Assembly (NCBI GenBank): GCA_900155495.1
Contig: FTLJ01001355.1
Location: 1-17,975 of the forward strand
DNA: 17,975 bases
Direction: 5' to 3'
DNA from: Porogramme epimiltina
Lineage: Eukaryota > Basidiomycota > Agaricomycetes > Polyporales > Polyporaceae
Below, piece after piece: positions 9,639-17,975 of the stretch (position 1 is its first letter; each line of letters opens with the position of its first letter). Both the position numbers and the translations under genes were made by a program. Below the pieces are notes generated by a model that was not told where the DNA came from, did no database searches, and saw nothing but the letters and a program-made list of their open reading frames with translations.

Positions 9639-10190
9639 TGGGTAACATACTACTCAAACGTCTTCAAAACGACAAGTTGTTAAGACGCAAGGAAAATACG
9701 GCAGGCCTGAAACGCGCCCCACCGCTCATGGCTGAGCCAGCACACGAAGGAACCCGGAACTTGAGAGACCCCCGAGCCCTTCCCGGACTTGGTAAAGCTC
9801 TCCGACTTCCTCGGCTGAACACCGTAGTCCAGTGCAGGCGCTCCGCGCATGACCAAAGTGGTCCGACCCGGTTCTCCGACACTCTCCGACACGTCGATCA
9901 TGTACGATTTGCTCCTCCGCGCGTCGATGTTTTCACGGGACAACACTCGCGCATAACCCCCTACTACCCCGAGCCAGAGTCAAGATGATGAGAGTCTCGT
10001 GTTAGGACCATAATGCAAGTATAATGTACAATAGATTTATCTACTTCACATGGTACTCTAAGTGCGTCTATTCTCGCAGATTCTAAATTTTGTTTTAGCT
10101 CTTTACACTACTGTCAATGACGCGTTTCACTACCTTGTGACGCTGTGAGGCACATCAACATCCTCTGCCGAATACGATCCTGGACGGATC

Positions 10191-10235
10191 AGTGCAAGCA
10201 GGACCATGGCCATTGGCACATAGCGTGCTTGCACT
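10191..10235. repeat. Perfect 10-bp inverted repeat in the P450 copy 2 promoter
   Basis: AGTGCAAGCA at 10191-10200 is matched exactly by TGCTTGCACT at 10226-10235, separated by 25 bp that contain an ATTGG (reverse CCAAT). It lies about 80 bp upstream of the TATA box. It could be a binding site for a dimeric regulator, though one such repeat is expected by chance in DNA of this size. Confidence 0.5.
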
Positions 10236-10316
10236 ACGCTGACTTATCGTACCGGTGTAGAAAATTTGACCAACAGAGCCCTTCAAGACCTTTGGGGCTC
10301 CGATTCTGTTGTATCT

Positions 10317-10324
10317 TATAAATA
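10317..10324 (+). promoter_or_regulatory. TATA box of P450 copy 2
   Basis: TATAAATA is a near-perfect TATA element 65 bp before the ATG at 10389, followed by a short pyrimidine-rich leader. It is a stronger match than the TATAAGG of copy 1. Confidence 0.6.
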
Positions 10325-10388
10325 GCTTGCCTGTCGCATACCAGATAGCGTCAGTGTACACCCTCTCCTCTCCTTTTCACAGTTATTG

Positions 10389-12457
10389 ATGATGTCAACA
10401 TTTTGGACAGCACCACTAATAGCTTTGCTCTCGGGCACGCTTCTAATCTCTTTATCTCTAGCTTATGCCATTTCTATCTTGAAATGGAGAGCTCGTGCCC
10501 GTGGACATCACTTGCCTCCTGGGCCTAGAAGGTTCCCCTTCATTGGGATATTACCCTTCACAGACGGCCGAGACATCTGGAAAATCCAACAGGAACTTTG
10601 CGCAACCTACGGTATGTCAAAAACCTTTTTTGCAGTTATCCATATCAACTATTGACTGACCGTCATCTGGTAGGTGATATTGTCTACACACCGATATTCG
10701 GCCGGTCTATTATCATCCTTGGTGGTTCTCGTACTGTCCTCCACCTCCTCGAGAAGTGCGCTGCATCCACCTCCGATAGGCCGGCTACTCCATTGGCCAA
10801 GCTGTGAGCATATATATATATGTCTATTCCACAGTAGCGTGCTTACATGGATCACAGCACCGGTCAAGATTTCAACATTTCACTCATGGGCTACGATGAT
10901 AGGTGGCGCCGCCACCGGCGCGCCTTCTGGCAGCACTTCGCTCCGGCAGCGACGGAGAGGCTTGCACCTGCCCAAGACGCCTTCGCGCGGGTCTTCGCGC
11001 GGCGGCTCCTTGAAGACCCAACAAAACTCACAGAACACATACGATAGTGAGGCGTTCGTCGACTTTTTGAGGCAGTATCTGACTGCCTCTTTCATGCAAT
11101 AGTTCTTTTGCCGCAACCATAATCAAAATTGTGTATGGTTTTAACATTGAGGCTACCGGTGACGCATACGTGGCAAAAATAGAGCAGGTAGTCGCAGGGC
11201 TAGAAGCATTCACTCCAGGAAAGTATTTGGTAGACGTCCTGCCAGTATTGCGATTCGTTCCGAGTTGGGTCCCCGGGGCAGGTTTCCAGAAGACTTTCTC
11301 TGCAACTCGTCGGCTTACGTCTGAGATCATGGAAGCTCTTTGGACACGTACCAAGGAAGGCATGGTATGTCTTCAGTACGATGTTTGTCCCCGCGCGTAA
11401 CAGTTGTTCAAAAGGCCAGTGGAGAGACGTCACACTCCGTTCTGGCAGACCTCTTGCAACGTCTAAAGGAGTGTGATGATGGAGAAGCAATTGCAAACAA
11501 TGTCTCCCTTACCGCCTTTGAAGGTACGTGCATGTTCCTTAGATCAAGTGGACGGACTGCTCAAGCTCTCGGGCAGCTGGTGCAGACACGGTGGGCACGC
11601 TGACAACACGAAGAGGCTTGGCCACCGTTTTAATCACGAACTCTCACATAGACATTCGCAAACCTGCAAATATTCTTCTTGGCAATGTCTCTATATCCCG
11701 ACGCTCAGAAGAAGGCTCAAGCCGAGCTAGATTTAGTGGTCGGCCCAGACCGACTCCCAACCCACGACGACATATCAAAGCTACCATATATCAATGCGGT
11801 CGTAAAGGAAACTCTTAGATGGCAGAACGTCGTACCCATAAGTATTCCTCATCAAACCTCAGAGGACATAATATACGATGGATACTTCATCCCATCTGGG
11901 ACCATCATCATACCTAGTACTTGGTACGCTATCCGATTTTTCTACGACGCCGGACCTATTCACGCTAACCATGCTCTCTAGGAATTGTTTACACGATCCC
12001 ACTATGTACACGGAACCAACTCGTTTTCTTCCGGATCGCTTCATGCGGGACGGCCAACTTGACCCAAACGTGCGCGATCCGGCAAAGTACGCGTTTGGAT
12101 ACGGTCGGCGGTTAGTACGCGTTCCCTCAACTTCTGTCTTTAAAAAGGGTGTTCAATAGCTGACCAGAAAGCTCTAGGATATGCCCCGGCAAGCATTTTG
12201 CACAATACTCCCTGTTCATCAACATTGCGATCATTTTACATGTATTCCACATCTCCCCAGCCCTCGACGAATATGGTAATCCTATTCACATTGAACCGAA
12301 GATGAAGAATTCAATCATCTCGTAAGTGGCGTCATTTTGTGCGTCTCATGCACGCCATTCATCATGGCTATTCGGCTTTTACAGTTATCCTGAGGATTGT
12401 CGCTGTACCATCAAGCCCCGCTCTGAAACGGCGAGACGCTTGATATTGGAGGAATGA
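10389..12457 (+). CDS. Cytochrome P450 monooxygenase, tandem copy 2 (514 aa, ten exons)
   Basis: Exons: 10389-10611, 10674-10803, 10858-11046, 11103-11364, 11415-11523, 11577-11590, 11652-11923, 11982-12110, 12178-12321, 12385-12457. They join without a stop into 514 codons. Exons 2, 3 and 5-10 have exactly the same lengths as in copy 1; exons 1 and 4 differ by one codon each. Motifs: N-terminal anchor (about residues 8-30), PPGPRR, RWRRHRR, AGADT at 305-309, ExxR in KETLR, FLPDRF, and haem loop FGYGRRICPG with Cys445. It encodes an ER-bound haem monooxygenase of unknown substrate, paralogous to copy 1 and about 75-80% identical by eye in the C-terminal half. All donors are acceptable (GTATGT, GTGAGC, GTGAGG, GTATGT, GTACGT, GTGGGC, GTACGC, GTTAGT, GTAAGT). 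Intron 2 contains a short AT repeat. Either of two adjacent ATGs (10389, 10392) could start translation. The stop lies 248 bp from the convergent DID2 stop. Confidence 0.93.
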
Positions 12458-12705
12458 AACTTGGGGTATTGCAGGTGTCAATCCGGGCGAGGGCTGCAAC
12501 TAAGAATGGATTTATCTATCTTGAACTACATGCAGGGTCGATGCTGCCCTGCGTTAACGGGCCACTCGAGTCACTGTGTGTTAATTCCTGTGGATGATAC
12601 ATACCAATGTCGTACAATATACACTCTGCATTGAGGGGCGAAAACAAGAGCGGAAGGCGAAGACGGTCCAGAGGCTCCTCCCAAGTCAAACACGCTCGTC
12701 GCGCT
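12458..12705. other. Convergent intergenic region between P450 copy 2 and DID2
   Basis: Only 248 bp separate the two stop codons, so the 3' untranslated regions must be short or overlap. The sequence is largely shared with 9267-9506 downstream of P450 copy 1. No gene is visible. Confidence 0.6.
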
Positions 12706-13640
12706 CTACGTCGCCGGCCGCAGTGCGCGCAGCCGCGCCGCGAGCATGTCGTCCTCCTCGCCGACCTTCTCCTTGGGGACCTCGATCGCGGGCGCCTCGC
12801 GCGAGGCGAGGTCGTGCTGGAGCTCGATGTTCGCCTCCTCCGCGGTCTGCTTCAGGAGCGCGTCCACCTCGTCCTGCGGCGTCGAGACCGCGGTCGTGTT
12901 CGACATCGTCTCCTCCATGTACGACGTCTGAACGTCGAGGTCGGAGAACTGCGACTCGAACTTGTCCATGACCATCGATATCTGCGGGCGTGCGTGGAGG
13001 GTGCGGGGAGTGCGGGGAGGTGCGTTGAGGATGTGTGAGGCGCGGGAGGGACGCAGAAGGGGCGCGGACGTACCCGCTCGAGGTTCATGCTCTCCATCGC
13101 CTTATCCATGCCCTTAACCACTGACGCCATGTTCCCCGACACTTGACGCATCGTCACTGCGGTCTCGACCCGACTCGAGACGGCGTCCACGCGGCTGGCC
13201 AGGCGGAGGAGGTTCAGGGACTCGTTCTTCTTCCGGATAGCATTCGCGGCGTATATCCGTGCTCCGTCTGTGTTACCCTGCTGCAACGCCTGTATGTCGG
13301 ACCGCCGGAATGGTTCGTGCCGCCGAGTATGGGGTATCGTTGATGGGAAGGGAACGGGGCCAAGGGTAGAGTGAGCAGGTGAGCATCGGAGCGAGCTGGG
13401 TGACGCACCTTCTTCAGTTTAGACTTCTCAGTGCCCTCATCCTTCTGCGCCTTCTTTGCCTGTCGGCTCAGCGACTTCGCGGTGAACTGCGGGTACGTGC
13501 ACGGCGCGGCGTCAGGACGTCATCGTGTGGGCAGGTGGGAAGAGGCAGAGCGGACCTTGAGTTGAAAGAGAGTCTCTGGATATCATGAGGGTCACGATGC
13601 AGCGAATACGCGGAAAGGACTCACTCTCTAGGTTACTCAT
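12706..13640 (-). CDS. DID2: ESCRT-III subunit Did2/Vps46 (CHMP1 family), 201 aa
   Basis: Minus-strand exons are 13640-13625 (16 nt), 13575-13556 (20 nt), 13486-13409, 13289-13074 and 12981-12706, giving 202 codons with stop, the family's usual size. Did2/CHMP1 is a late-acting ESCRT-III protein on endosomal membranes that recruits and regulates the Vps4 ATPase during multivesicular-body sorting. Seen: basic N-terminal helix ([21 protein letters not shown]), [12 protein letters not shown] and [19 protein letters not shown] in the core helices, an acidic C-terminal half, and a terminal MIM1-like motif LAARLRALR that should bind the Vps4 MIT domain. The ATG sits on a tiny first exon (donor GTGAGT, acceptor CCAG) that joins in frame to give MSNLEK-TLFQLK. 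The second intron has a weak donor, GTCCGC. The gene is divergent from the JmjC gene and convergent with P450 copy 2. Its last 126 bp are duplicated at 9507-9638. Confidence 0.95.
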
Positions 13641-13863
13641 AATGAAGGTTAGGGACAAGGAGTATATTGAGTAGATGCGTCTGCCTGCGGCACTTACGCA
13701 GTGGACTCGGGGCGATACGCGCCGCCGCGATCAGTCCCGGAATGGCAATGCAGACGCCAGAAGTATGCGTATGCTAATCTCCAGCGCTGGTTTCCGTGTC
13801 CTTCTCATCTACCACTACAATCAAGTAAAAGCGTTCTCTACTCCTGAGTGAGGGTTATTTGTT
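13641..13863. promoter_or_regulatory. Short shared divergent promoter, DID2 / JMJD7-like gene
   Basis: Just 223 bp lie between the two start codons, so a bidirectional promoter is likely. I see no clear TATA element on either strand, as is common for housekeeping genes. Confidence 0.55.
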
Positions 13864-15310
13864 ATGGCTCAGGACACACTACAGCAAATATCTGAAGAAT
13901 ACTATTGTACTGTATTCTCTTCCCATCTTCATAAACATAGTTCCTCACCCATGAAGAATTATCTAGCCCTTAACGGGTCCCATTATGACATCCTCGACGA
14001 ACTGCCTAGTGCTCTCGAGTTTTCTCGACTTGTACGCATAGCAAGGCCGGTTTTGATGAGAGGTTAGTGGTTAACAGAAGTCATTCGATCGGCACATGGC
14101 CTAATCCTTACGTATGTATTTGCAGCGTCGACAATGCCATCGGAATCAAGAGATCCAACAACGTGGACCAAGGATTGGATCACGAAGGAAATGGGAGATC
14201 GCGAGATTTCCGTTGCCGTCACGCCTCACGGGTGCGACTGTCATTCTTGCTCTCCTATCGTCACAGCCACTGAATCTAACCATCCTTACAGTCGCGCCGA
14301 CGCCGTCGTCCGAGGCCCTGACAACAAACTGTATTTTGCTGAGCCTTGCACACAATCCATGGCTATGCGGCCATTTCTTGACACCCTCTCTTCAGGTTAG
14401 GTGCGATTTGTTTGCGGTGAAACATATTTGATGCACACCGTCTCTCAACACATGTGTGGCCACAGGAGACTCGTCCAGAGACGTTCACTACCTGCAGTCG
14501 CAAAACGGGAATCTTTTCACCAGCCGTCATTTCGACGGCAGTGGAGAGGAAGATTCCTCAGAATTCACACCTTTGCGCGGGCACATTCCAAGCGAGATTG
14601 CGTGGTGTAGCGATGCTCTGGGTACGCGTTGCAATACGTGCTGAAGAGACTGAGCTCTGACATTAGCCACAGGTAAATCCCCAGATGCGGTAAATCTATG
14701 GATTGGCGACGACCGGAGTGTCACCAGTATACACAGCGGTACACCTCCACGCGGCTCCCACCCTAACAGATCCTGATACTATCGTACTTCCGATAGACCC
14801 TTACGAGAATATCTATAGCGTCGTGCGCGGTACCAAGCACTTCACACTCCTCCCGCCTACCGAAGGATGGTGCATGAACGGTACGCCTCACTAATCCTAC
14901 TTGGTGGTTATACCGCTCACCTCACACGCACGGTTGCAGAACGTCTCTATCCACACGCGACATACCAACGCTCTCCGGGGACATCTGTACTAGAGCTCGT
15001 CCCTTCAGAACCGTCGGTACCACCCGTACGCTGGTCGTCCGTCGCGAACCCCAACGTACGCGGCGCTCTTCCCCCGGGCGCACACCCGATCAACATCTCA
15101 GTGCGCGCGGGCGAGACGTTGTACTTGCCCGCGGGCTGGTGGCACTTCGTCGAGCAGGAGGGGTTCACGGTCGCGGTCAACCACTGGTACGACATGGAGG
15201 AGCGCGGGATGGGCTGGGTGTGGCTCGAGTTCCTGCGCGGGGGCAAGGCGGAGCTGCCCCTCGCGAACTCCGCCATCGAAGGTGAAGATGGGGCAAAAGG
15301 GGGGGTGTAG
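13864..15310 (+). CDS. JMJD7-type JmjC domain (3S)-lysyl hydroxylase, cupin-8 fold, 361 aa
   Basis: Exons: 13864-14062, 14126-14231, 14292-14395, 14466-14621, 14673-14738, 14797-14880, 14940-15310. They give 362 codons with stop; human JMJD7 has 316 residues. JMJD7 is a 2-oxoglutarate/Fe(II) oxygenase that hydroxylates a lysine in the TRAFAC GTPases DRG1/DRG2. Seen: ISVAVTPHGRADAVVRG, VHYLQSQNGNL, LGKSPDAVNLWIGD, then TSIHSDPYENIYSVVRGTKHF with the iron-binding HxD (His209, Asp211) and a lysine (224) at the 2-oxoglutarate position. The distal iron ligand is His307 in LPAGWWHFVEQ, followed by VNHWYDMEE. All catalytic ligands are present, so it should be active. The Asp211 codon is split by intron 5. 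The ATG at 13864 gives MAQDTLQQIS, consistent with the helical N-terminus of the family. A C-terminal Gly/Lys-rich tail of ~20 residues may be lineage-specific, or may hide another splice at GTGAAG near 15280. Confidence 0.93.
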
Positions 15311-15937
15311 AATTCCCCCCACGGCCAATCGAGAGGCCTCCTTTTCAGAGTTTTCACCCCTGTTCACAACAAACGTTCGTCGAAGCAAGCAAGCAGATCG
15401 CCGCGGCGCGGCGCAGAGCATCTTGATCGATCCCGTGCTTATCGCGAGTGGCTGGTTATGTCTAGATCGAGGTGCACATCAGAGTTGTGAAAAAAAAAAA
15501 CCAACGACTCCGCGCACGGACGGCCGTCCGACGGTTGATTCTGGAACGTCTGATCCTTCTCCCGCGAACCGTGTTGTGCAGGCGGCGGGCGCGATCTCCC
15601 CAATACGCCCCTCTCGGGCACCCTCCACACCGCCCGGAGCCCGCGGTCGGTCGTCAGAACGCCCCGTTCGAACGGAAGGAGAGTAGGGGGAATAAAAAGA
15701 GGGAAAGGTCCGGCGCGCGGCCCGGCCGATCTCGATGGCCCTCGACGCCCTCCGAAGCAGCTCAGGACGCGCCTGGCCGCCTGAGAGAACGCGTCCAGAT
15801 GCAGCACCCGCCGGGGTGGCGACCGATGCGGTATGAGAACGCGTCCGCGGCGGAAGTCGCACGTACCGGAGGAGGGGCGTCGAGGAAGGCGTTTTTCGTC
15901 TGGGGCGGACCGGCGCTCTGGGGCTCTGGGGAGGAGA

Positions 15938-15953
15938 TGACGTCTTATAATAA
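15938..15953 (+). promoter_or_regulatory. Candidate core promoter: bZIP/CRE-like site abutting a TATA-like element
   Basis: TGACGTC at 15938-15944 is followed one base later by TATAATAA (15946-15953). It is unusual AT-rich sequence within very GC-rich DNA. No convincing coding start follows closely, so it may serve a non-coding RNA or a distant 5' exon, or be fortuitous. Confidence 0.25.
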
Positions 15954-15971
15954 TGTCTATTCCGCGCAACC

Positions 15972-15988
15972 TCCGACTGGCAGTCGGA
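15972..15988. repeat. 17-bp perfect palindrome (8 + 1 + 8)
   Basis: TCCGACTG, a single G, then CAGTCGGA. It lies 19 bp downstream of the TATA-like element and could be a dimer-binding site. An 8-bp palindrome could also occur by chance in a window this size. Confidence 0.45.
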
Positions 15989-17749
15989 ACGCGGCGGAAA
16001 GGGCGTCCACGGCGCTCGAGGCACCCGCCGGCAAGGCTTTATGTGGAACTTATCTCTTGGAGGCCCGTCTGTACGTACGGCCGCGTCCGAACGTTTATTT
16101 CCAGCCTGAGACGTGCGACGATCCCCCGCCGGGCGTCTTCGATGGTGGGATTTGGCAGCGGAGAGCCCGAGGGAGCGGCATGATCATGAAAGCTCACGTC
16201 GCCGCGGGACGTCTTCGTACGCCGCCACCGGCCGCAGAAGATTCATTTCTGTAGCTTGTTCGCTGTCCGAGCCCGGGCGGCACCCTCACGGTCGAGCGCC
16301 GCATCGAAGGCAGGCCACGGCTCGGGGAGTGCCCGTCCACCTTACGGAAGCCGCGTGTGCGCAGGACGCCCGCGTCAGCCCCGCTCGTGCGTAGAAAAAC
16401 GCAGAGTTCGCGCAAAAAAGGCTGGGGTGCACGAAATTTGCAGGGGAACGGCGCACCACGGGGCCGGTATGGAACGCAGATAGAAGGCTGACGGCGCGCA
16501 CTGATTTCCCCGCTCCAGGGCCTTTGTGGCGCCACGAACCGCTCGACGCGCTCGGAAACAACGCCCATGAACGTTGTCTGGTGTCCCAGAATGGAACAGG
16601 GTGGTCAAATGACTGGGGGTCCGCAGCGGTGGTGCGGACCATGGGCGATAGGGGCACTGTCTGCCCTGTGTACGTTACGCGTGATTCCAAGCCCGCCGAT
16701 GTTGTTGGGCGTCGGTGGATGTAGTATAGCGCAAGCGTATTTGACGGCTGCTGTGTCCTGTGATCCCGCTAGCTCCAAGACAAGGGGGGTCGCTATTGAT
16801 CTGTAGACGTACCCCAACAGCGATACGCCCGTTCTAGCAAGGTGTGTTCCTAGCAGACTCGACTTGTGCATCCAAGAGAGGAGACGTGGGACGGAAAGAC
16901 CCACGGTCGTGCTGGGATGGGTGTGCTGTTTCCAAAGCGCACAGCCGGCATGTCGACATCCCAGTACAGAGACCGCGGCTGAAACCGGTGCACATGTGCA
17001 TAACCACTTCTAGACGCGAACCTCGAACGATCTGAGCACAGTGAAGCACGCGCGCGGATGGGCTGCCGAAGCACAGATGACGAGTAGAGACAGAATAGGG
17101 GAAGGACGGGAAGCGGAAGCACGAGCGCAGAAGCCCGCCGGCACGATCACCCCACACCGAGTGCGTCATACACCAAGGCACCCGCGCTCGGCCGCGGATG
17201 TCTGGGACCAGGGGACGCCGTTCCTGTCGACGCTCCACTGTCAGCTGCCGGCTTTGCAGTTGCGGTGGGCGGTGGGCGAGTCGGAGCGGCTGCGGAGGCT
17301 AGCGACGGATTGGGCAAGAGAATGGACGGGGGCTAAGAACGAGTTGGTAGCTTGCCTCTATCAGCGTGGCGTTGACGGCCGTCGATCAGAACGAAGATCC
17401 GAATCCCCCGTACTGTATGGCTACGGGCCACGCTCAGTCCGCGACCCCGCCTGCGTTGTGGCCAGGCATGCCTCCTGCACAGAGCGGAGGGGCGGACTGG
17501 GGTCGGCGTGGGCAGCACGCGCAACCGCCCAGCGGACGCGAGGGGGGCGAGGGGCCCAGATAAGGGCGCAAAACACGGCCGCGGACTCTCGATCACATTG
17601 ATCCAGGAGCGGCAGAGGGCGGCGCCGGGTAGATAACGCCCGAAAAGGAAGCCGGGCCGGCATTGCAGACGCGAAATTAAGACGAAAAGTCGCTAGGCGC
17701 CCGGGGAGGAGGTTGGCGAGGCGGAGGCGCGAAGAGGTTTCGCTCCTGC

Positions 17750-17930
17750 CCGTCCTGGCCCCTCCCCGGCGAGCAGACTCGAGCCGGCCCTCTGCGCCCT
17801 CTTCTTCCAGGCCCGGTTTCTCCCTCCCCTCCCTACTTTCTCCTCTCCCCCATCCGCCTCCCTCCTACCCTACTCCCCCGCCCCCGTCCCCCCAGTGTCC
17901 CTACTCTCCTGCCCCCCTCCTGCCACCCGT
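17750..17930 (+). promoter_or_regulatory. Pyrimidine-rich tract before a predicted start codon
   Basis: The plus strand is almost entirely C and T over the last ~110 bp, ending CCCCCCAG then a short stretch before the ATG at 17931. Such CT tracts mark strong fungal core promoters and transcription starts. The CCCCCCAG could also be a 3' splice site of a leader intron. Confidence 0.5.
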
Positions 17931-17975
17931 ATGAGCGATACCGACAGTGTAACAATCTCCCTACTACCTGTATCC
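17931..17975 (+). CDS. Probable start of a further protein-coding gene, cut by the right edge
   Basis: An ATG directly after a strong pyrimidine tract opens 15 codons to the window end, starting MSDTDSVTIS. The acidic, hydroxyl-rich start resembles many fungal intracellular proteins, but is too short to identify. The call rests on position and promoter-like context only. Confidence 0.4.
   Translation, partial: MSDTDSVTISLLPVS

Larger units (their letters stand above)
9639..10388. other. Unique spacer between the duplicated units, includes the P450 copy 2 promoter
   Basis: About 750 bp with no match to either flank of copy 1. The left part contains an 88-codon minus-strand open frame (9946-9680) that I cannot identify. 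The right part holds a 10-bp inverted repeat, an ATTGG (reverse CCAAT) and a TATAAATA box. No intact gene is supported. Confidence 0.5.
10389..12831 (+). repeat. Duplicated unit, right copy (P450 gene + 3' flank + tail of functional DID2)
   Basis: This is the counterpart of 7166-9638. Here the DID2 portion (12706-12831) is the end of the complete gene, so this arrangement is probably the ancestral P450/DID2 junction and the left copy is derived. Confidence 0.85.
15311..17930. other. 2.6-kb GC-rich region without a recognisable gene
   Basis: Open frames up to about 260 codons occur on both strands, but overlap one another and translate to Arg/Pro/Gly/Ala-rich sequence with no motif, so I treat them as products of GC content. 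Landmarks: an A11 run at 15490-15500; AATAAA at 15691-15696, 381 bp after the JmjC gene stop, a possible polyadenylation signal; TGACGTC plus TATAATAA at 15938-15953; a 17-bp palindrome at 15972-15988; and a strong pyrimidine tract at about 17750-17930. It most likely contains the 3' end of the JmjC transcript and a long promoter or leader for the next gene. Confidence 0.5.

Noticed and set aside
10809..10821. Short (AT)n run
   Set aside because: Small microsatellite inside intron 2 of P450 copy 2; too short to be of note.
7166..12457. P450 genes as pseudogenes, since no single frame exceeds ~160 codons
   Set aside because: Splicing nine short introns restores uninterrupted 514-codon proteins with all P450 motifs in both copies.
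15658..15680. GTTCGAAC-like sequence resembling a tRNA T-loop
   Set aside because: No matching acceptor, anticodon or D-arm nearby; no tRNA fold found.
15439..16254. 260-codon plus-strand and 176/181-codon minus-strand overlapping frames
   Set aside because: Mutually overlapping, Arg/Pro-rich and motif-free; consistent with GC content.
16834..17601. Open frames of 134 (minus) and 186 (plus) codons upstream of the last start codon
   Set aside because: No recognisable domain, no clear splice partners, overlapping each other; left as intergenic.

Overview
The window looks like nuclear DNA from a filamentous basidiomycete, most likely an Agaricomycete (polypore-like). Genes are broken by many short introns (about 49-119 bp, mostly 50-70) with GT...AG ends. 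Coding DNA is GC-rich, sense-strand pyrimidine tracts lie upstream of starts, and protein relatives are fungal. All gene models were spliced by hand; the species call is inference.

Layout, left to right. (1) Minus strand, 1-1374: 5' part (416 codons) of a MetX-family O-acetyltransferase with a mitochondrial-presequence-like N-terminus, cut by the left edge. (2) 1375-2628: shared divergent promoter with a CACGTGAC site of the kind used by sulphur-amino-acid regulators. (3) Plus strand, 2629-5627: a large Ser/Arg/Pro-rich, mostly disordered protein with a compact conserved-looking C-terminal segment. (4) 5628-7165: pyrimidine-rich 3' flank, then a P450 promoter. (5) Plus strand, 7166-9266 and 10389-12457: two intact tandem cytochrome P450 genes. 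Each has ten exons and 514 codons, with every intron at the same place, including a 14-nt exon carrying the I-helix oxygen-activation motif. (6) Minus strand, 12706-13640: DID2/CHMP1, an ESCRT-III subunit, convergent with the second P450. A copy of its last ~130 bp sits downstream of the first P450 (9507-9638), so the P450 duplication carried the tail of its neighbour. (7) Plus strand, 13864-15310: a JMJD7-type JmjC hydroxylase, divergent from DID2 across a 223-bp shared promoter. (8) 15311-17930: about 2.6 kb without a convincing gene, ending in a strong pyrimidine tract. (9) 17931-17975: probable first 15 codons of a further plus-strand gene.

This is mostly a housekeeping neighbourhood (amino-acid synthesis, ESCRT, ribosome-associated GTPase modification) into which a P450 duplication has introduced accessory metabolism. 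The most unusual signal is the duplicated unit. The non-functional DID2 tail and the 3' flank are clearly more alike between copies (86 of 88 bases in one block) than the P450 exons (about 85% in the exon I counted), while the two promoters share nothing obvious. No CRISPR, rRNA, tRNA or intact transposon was seen.
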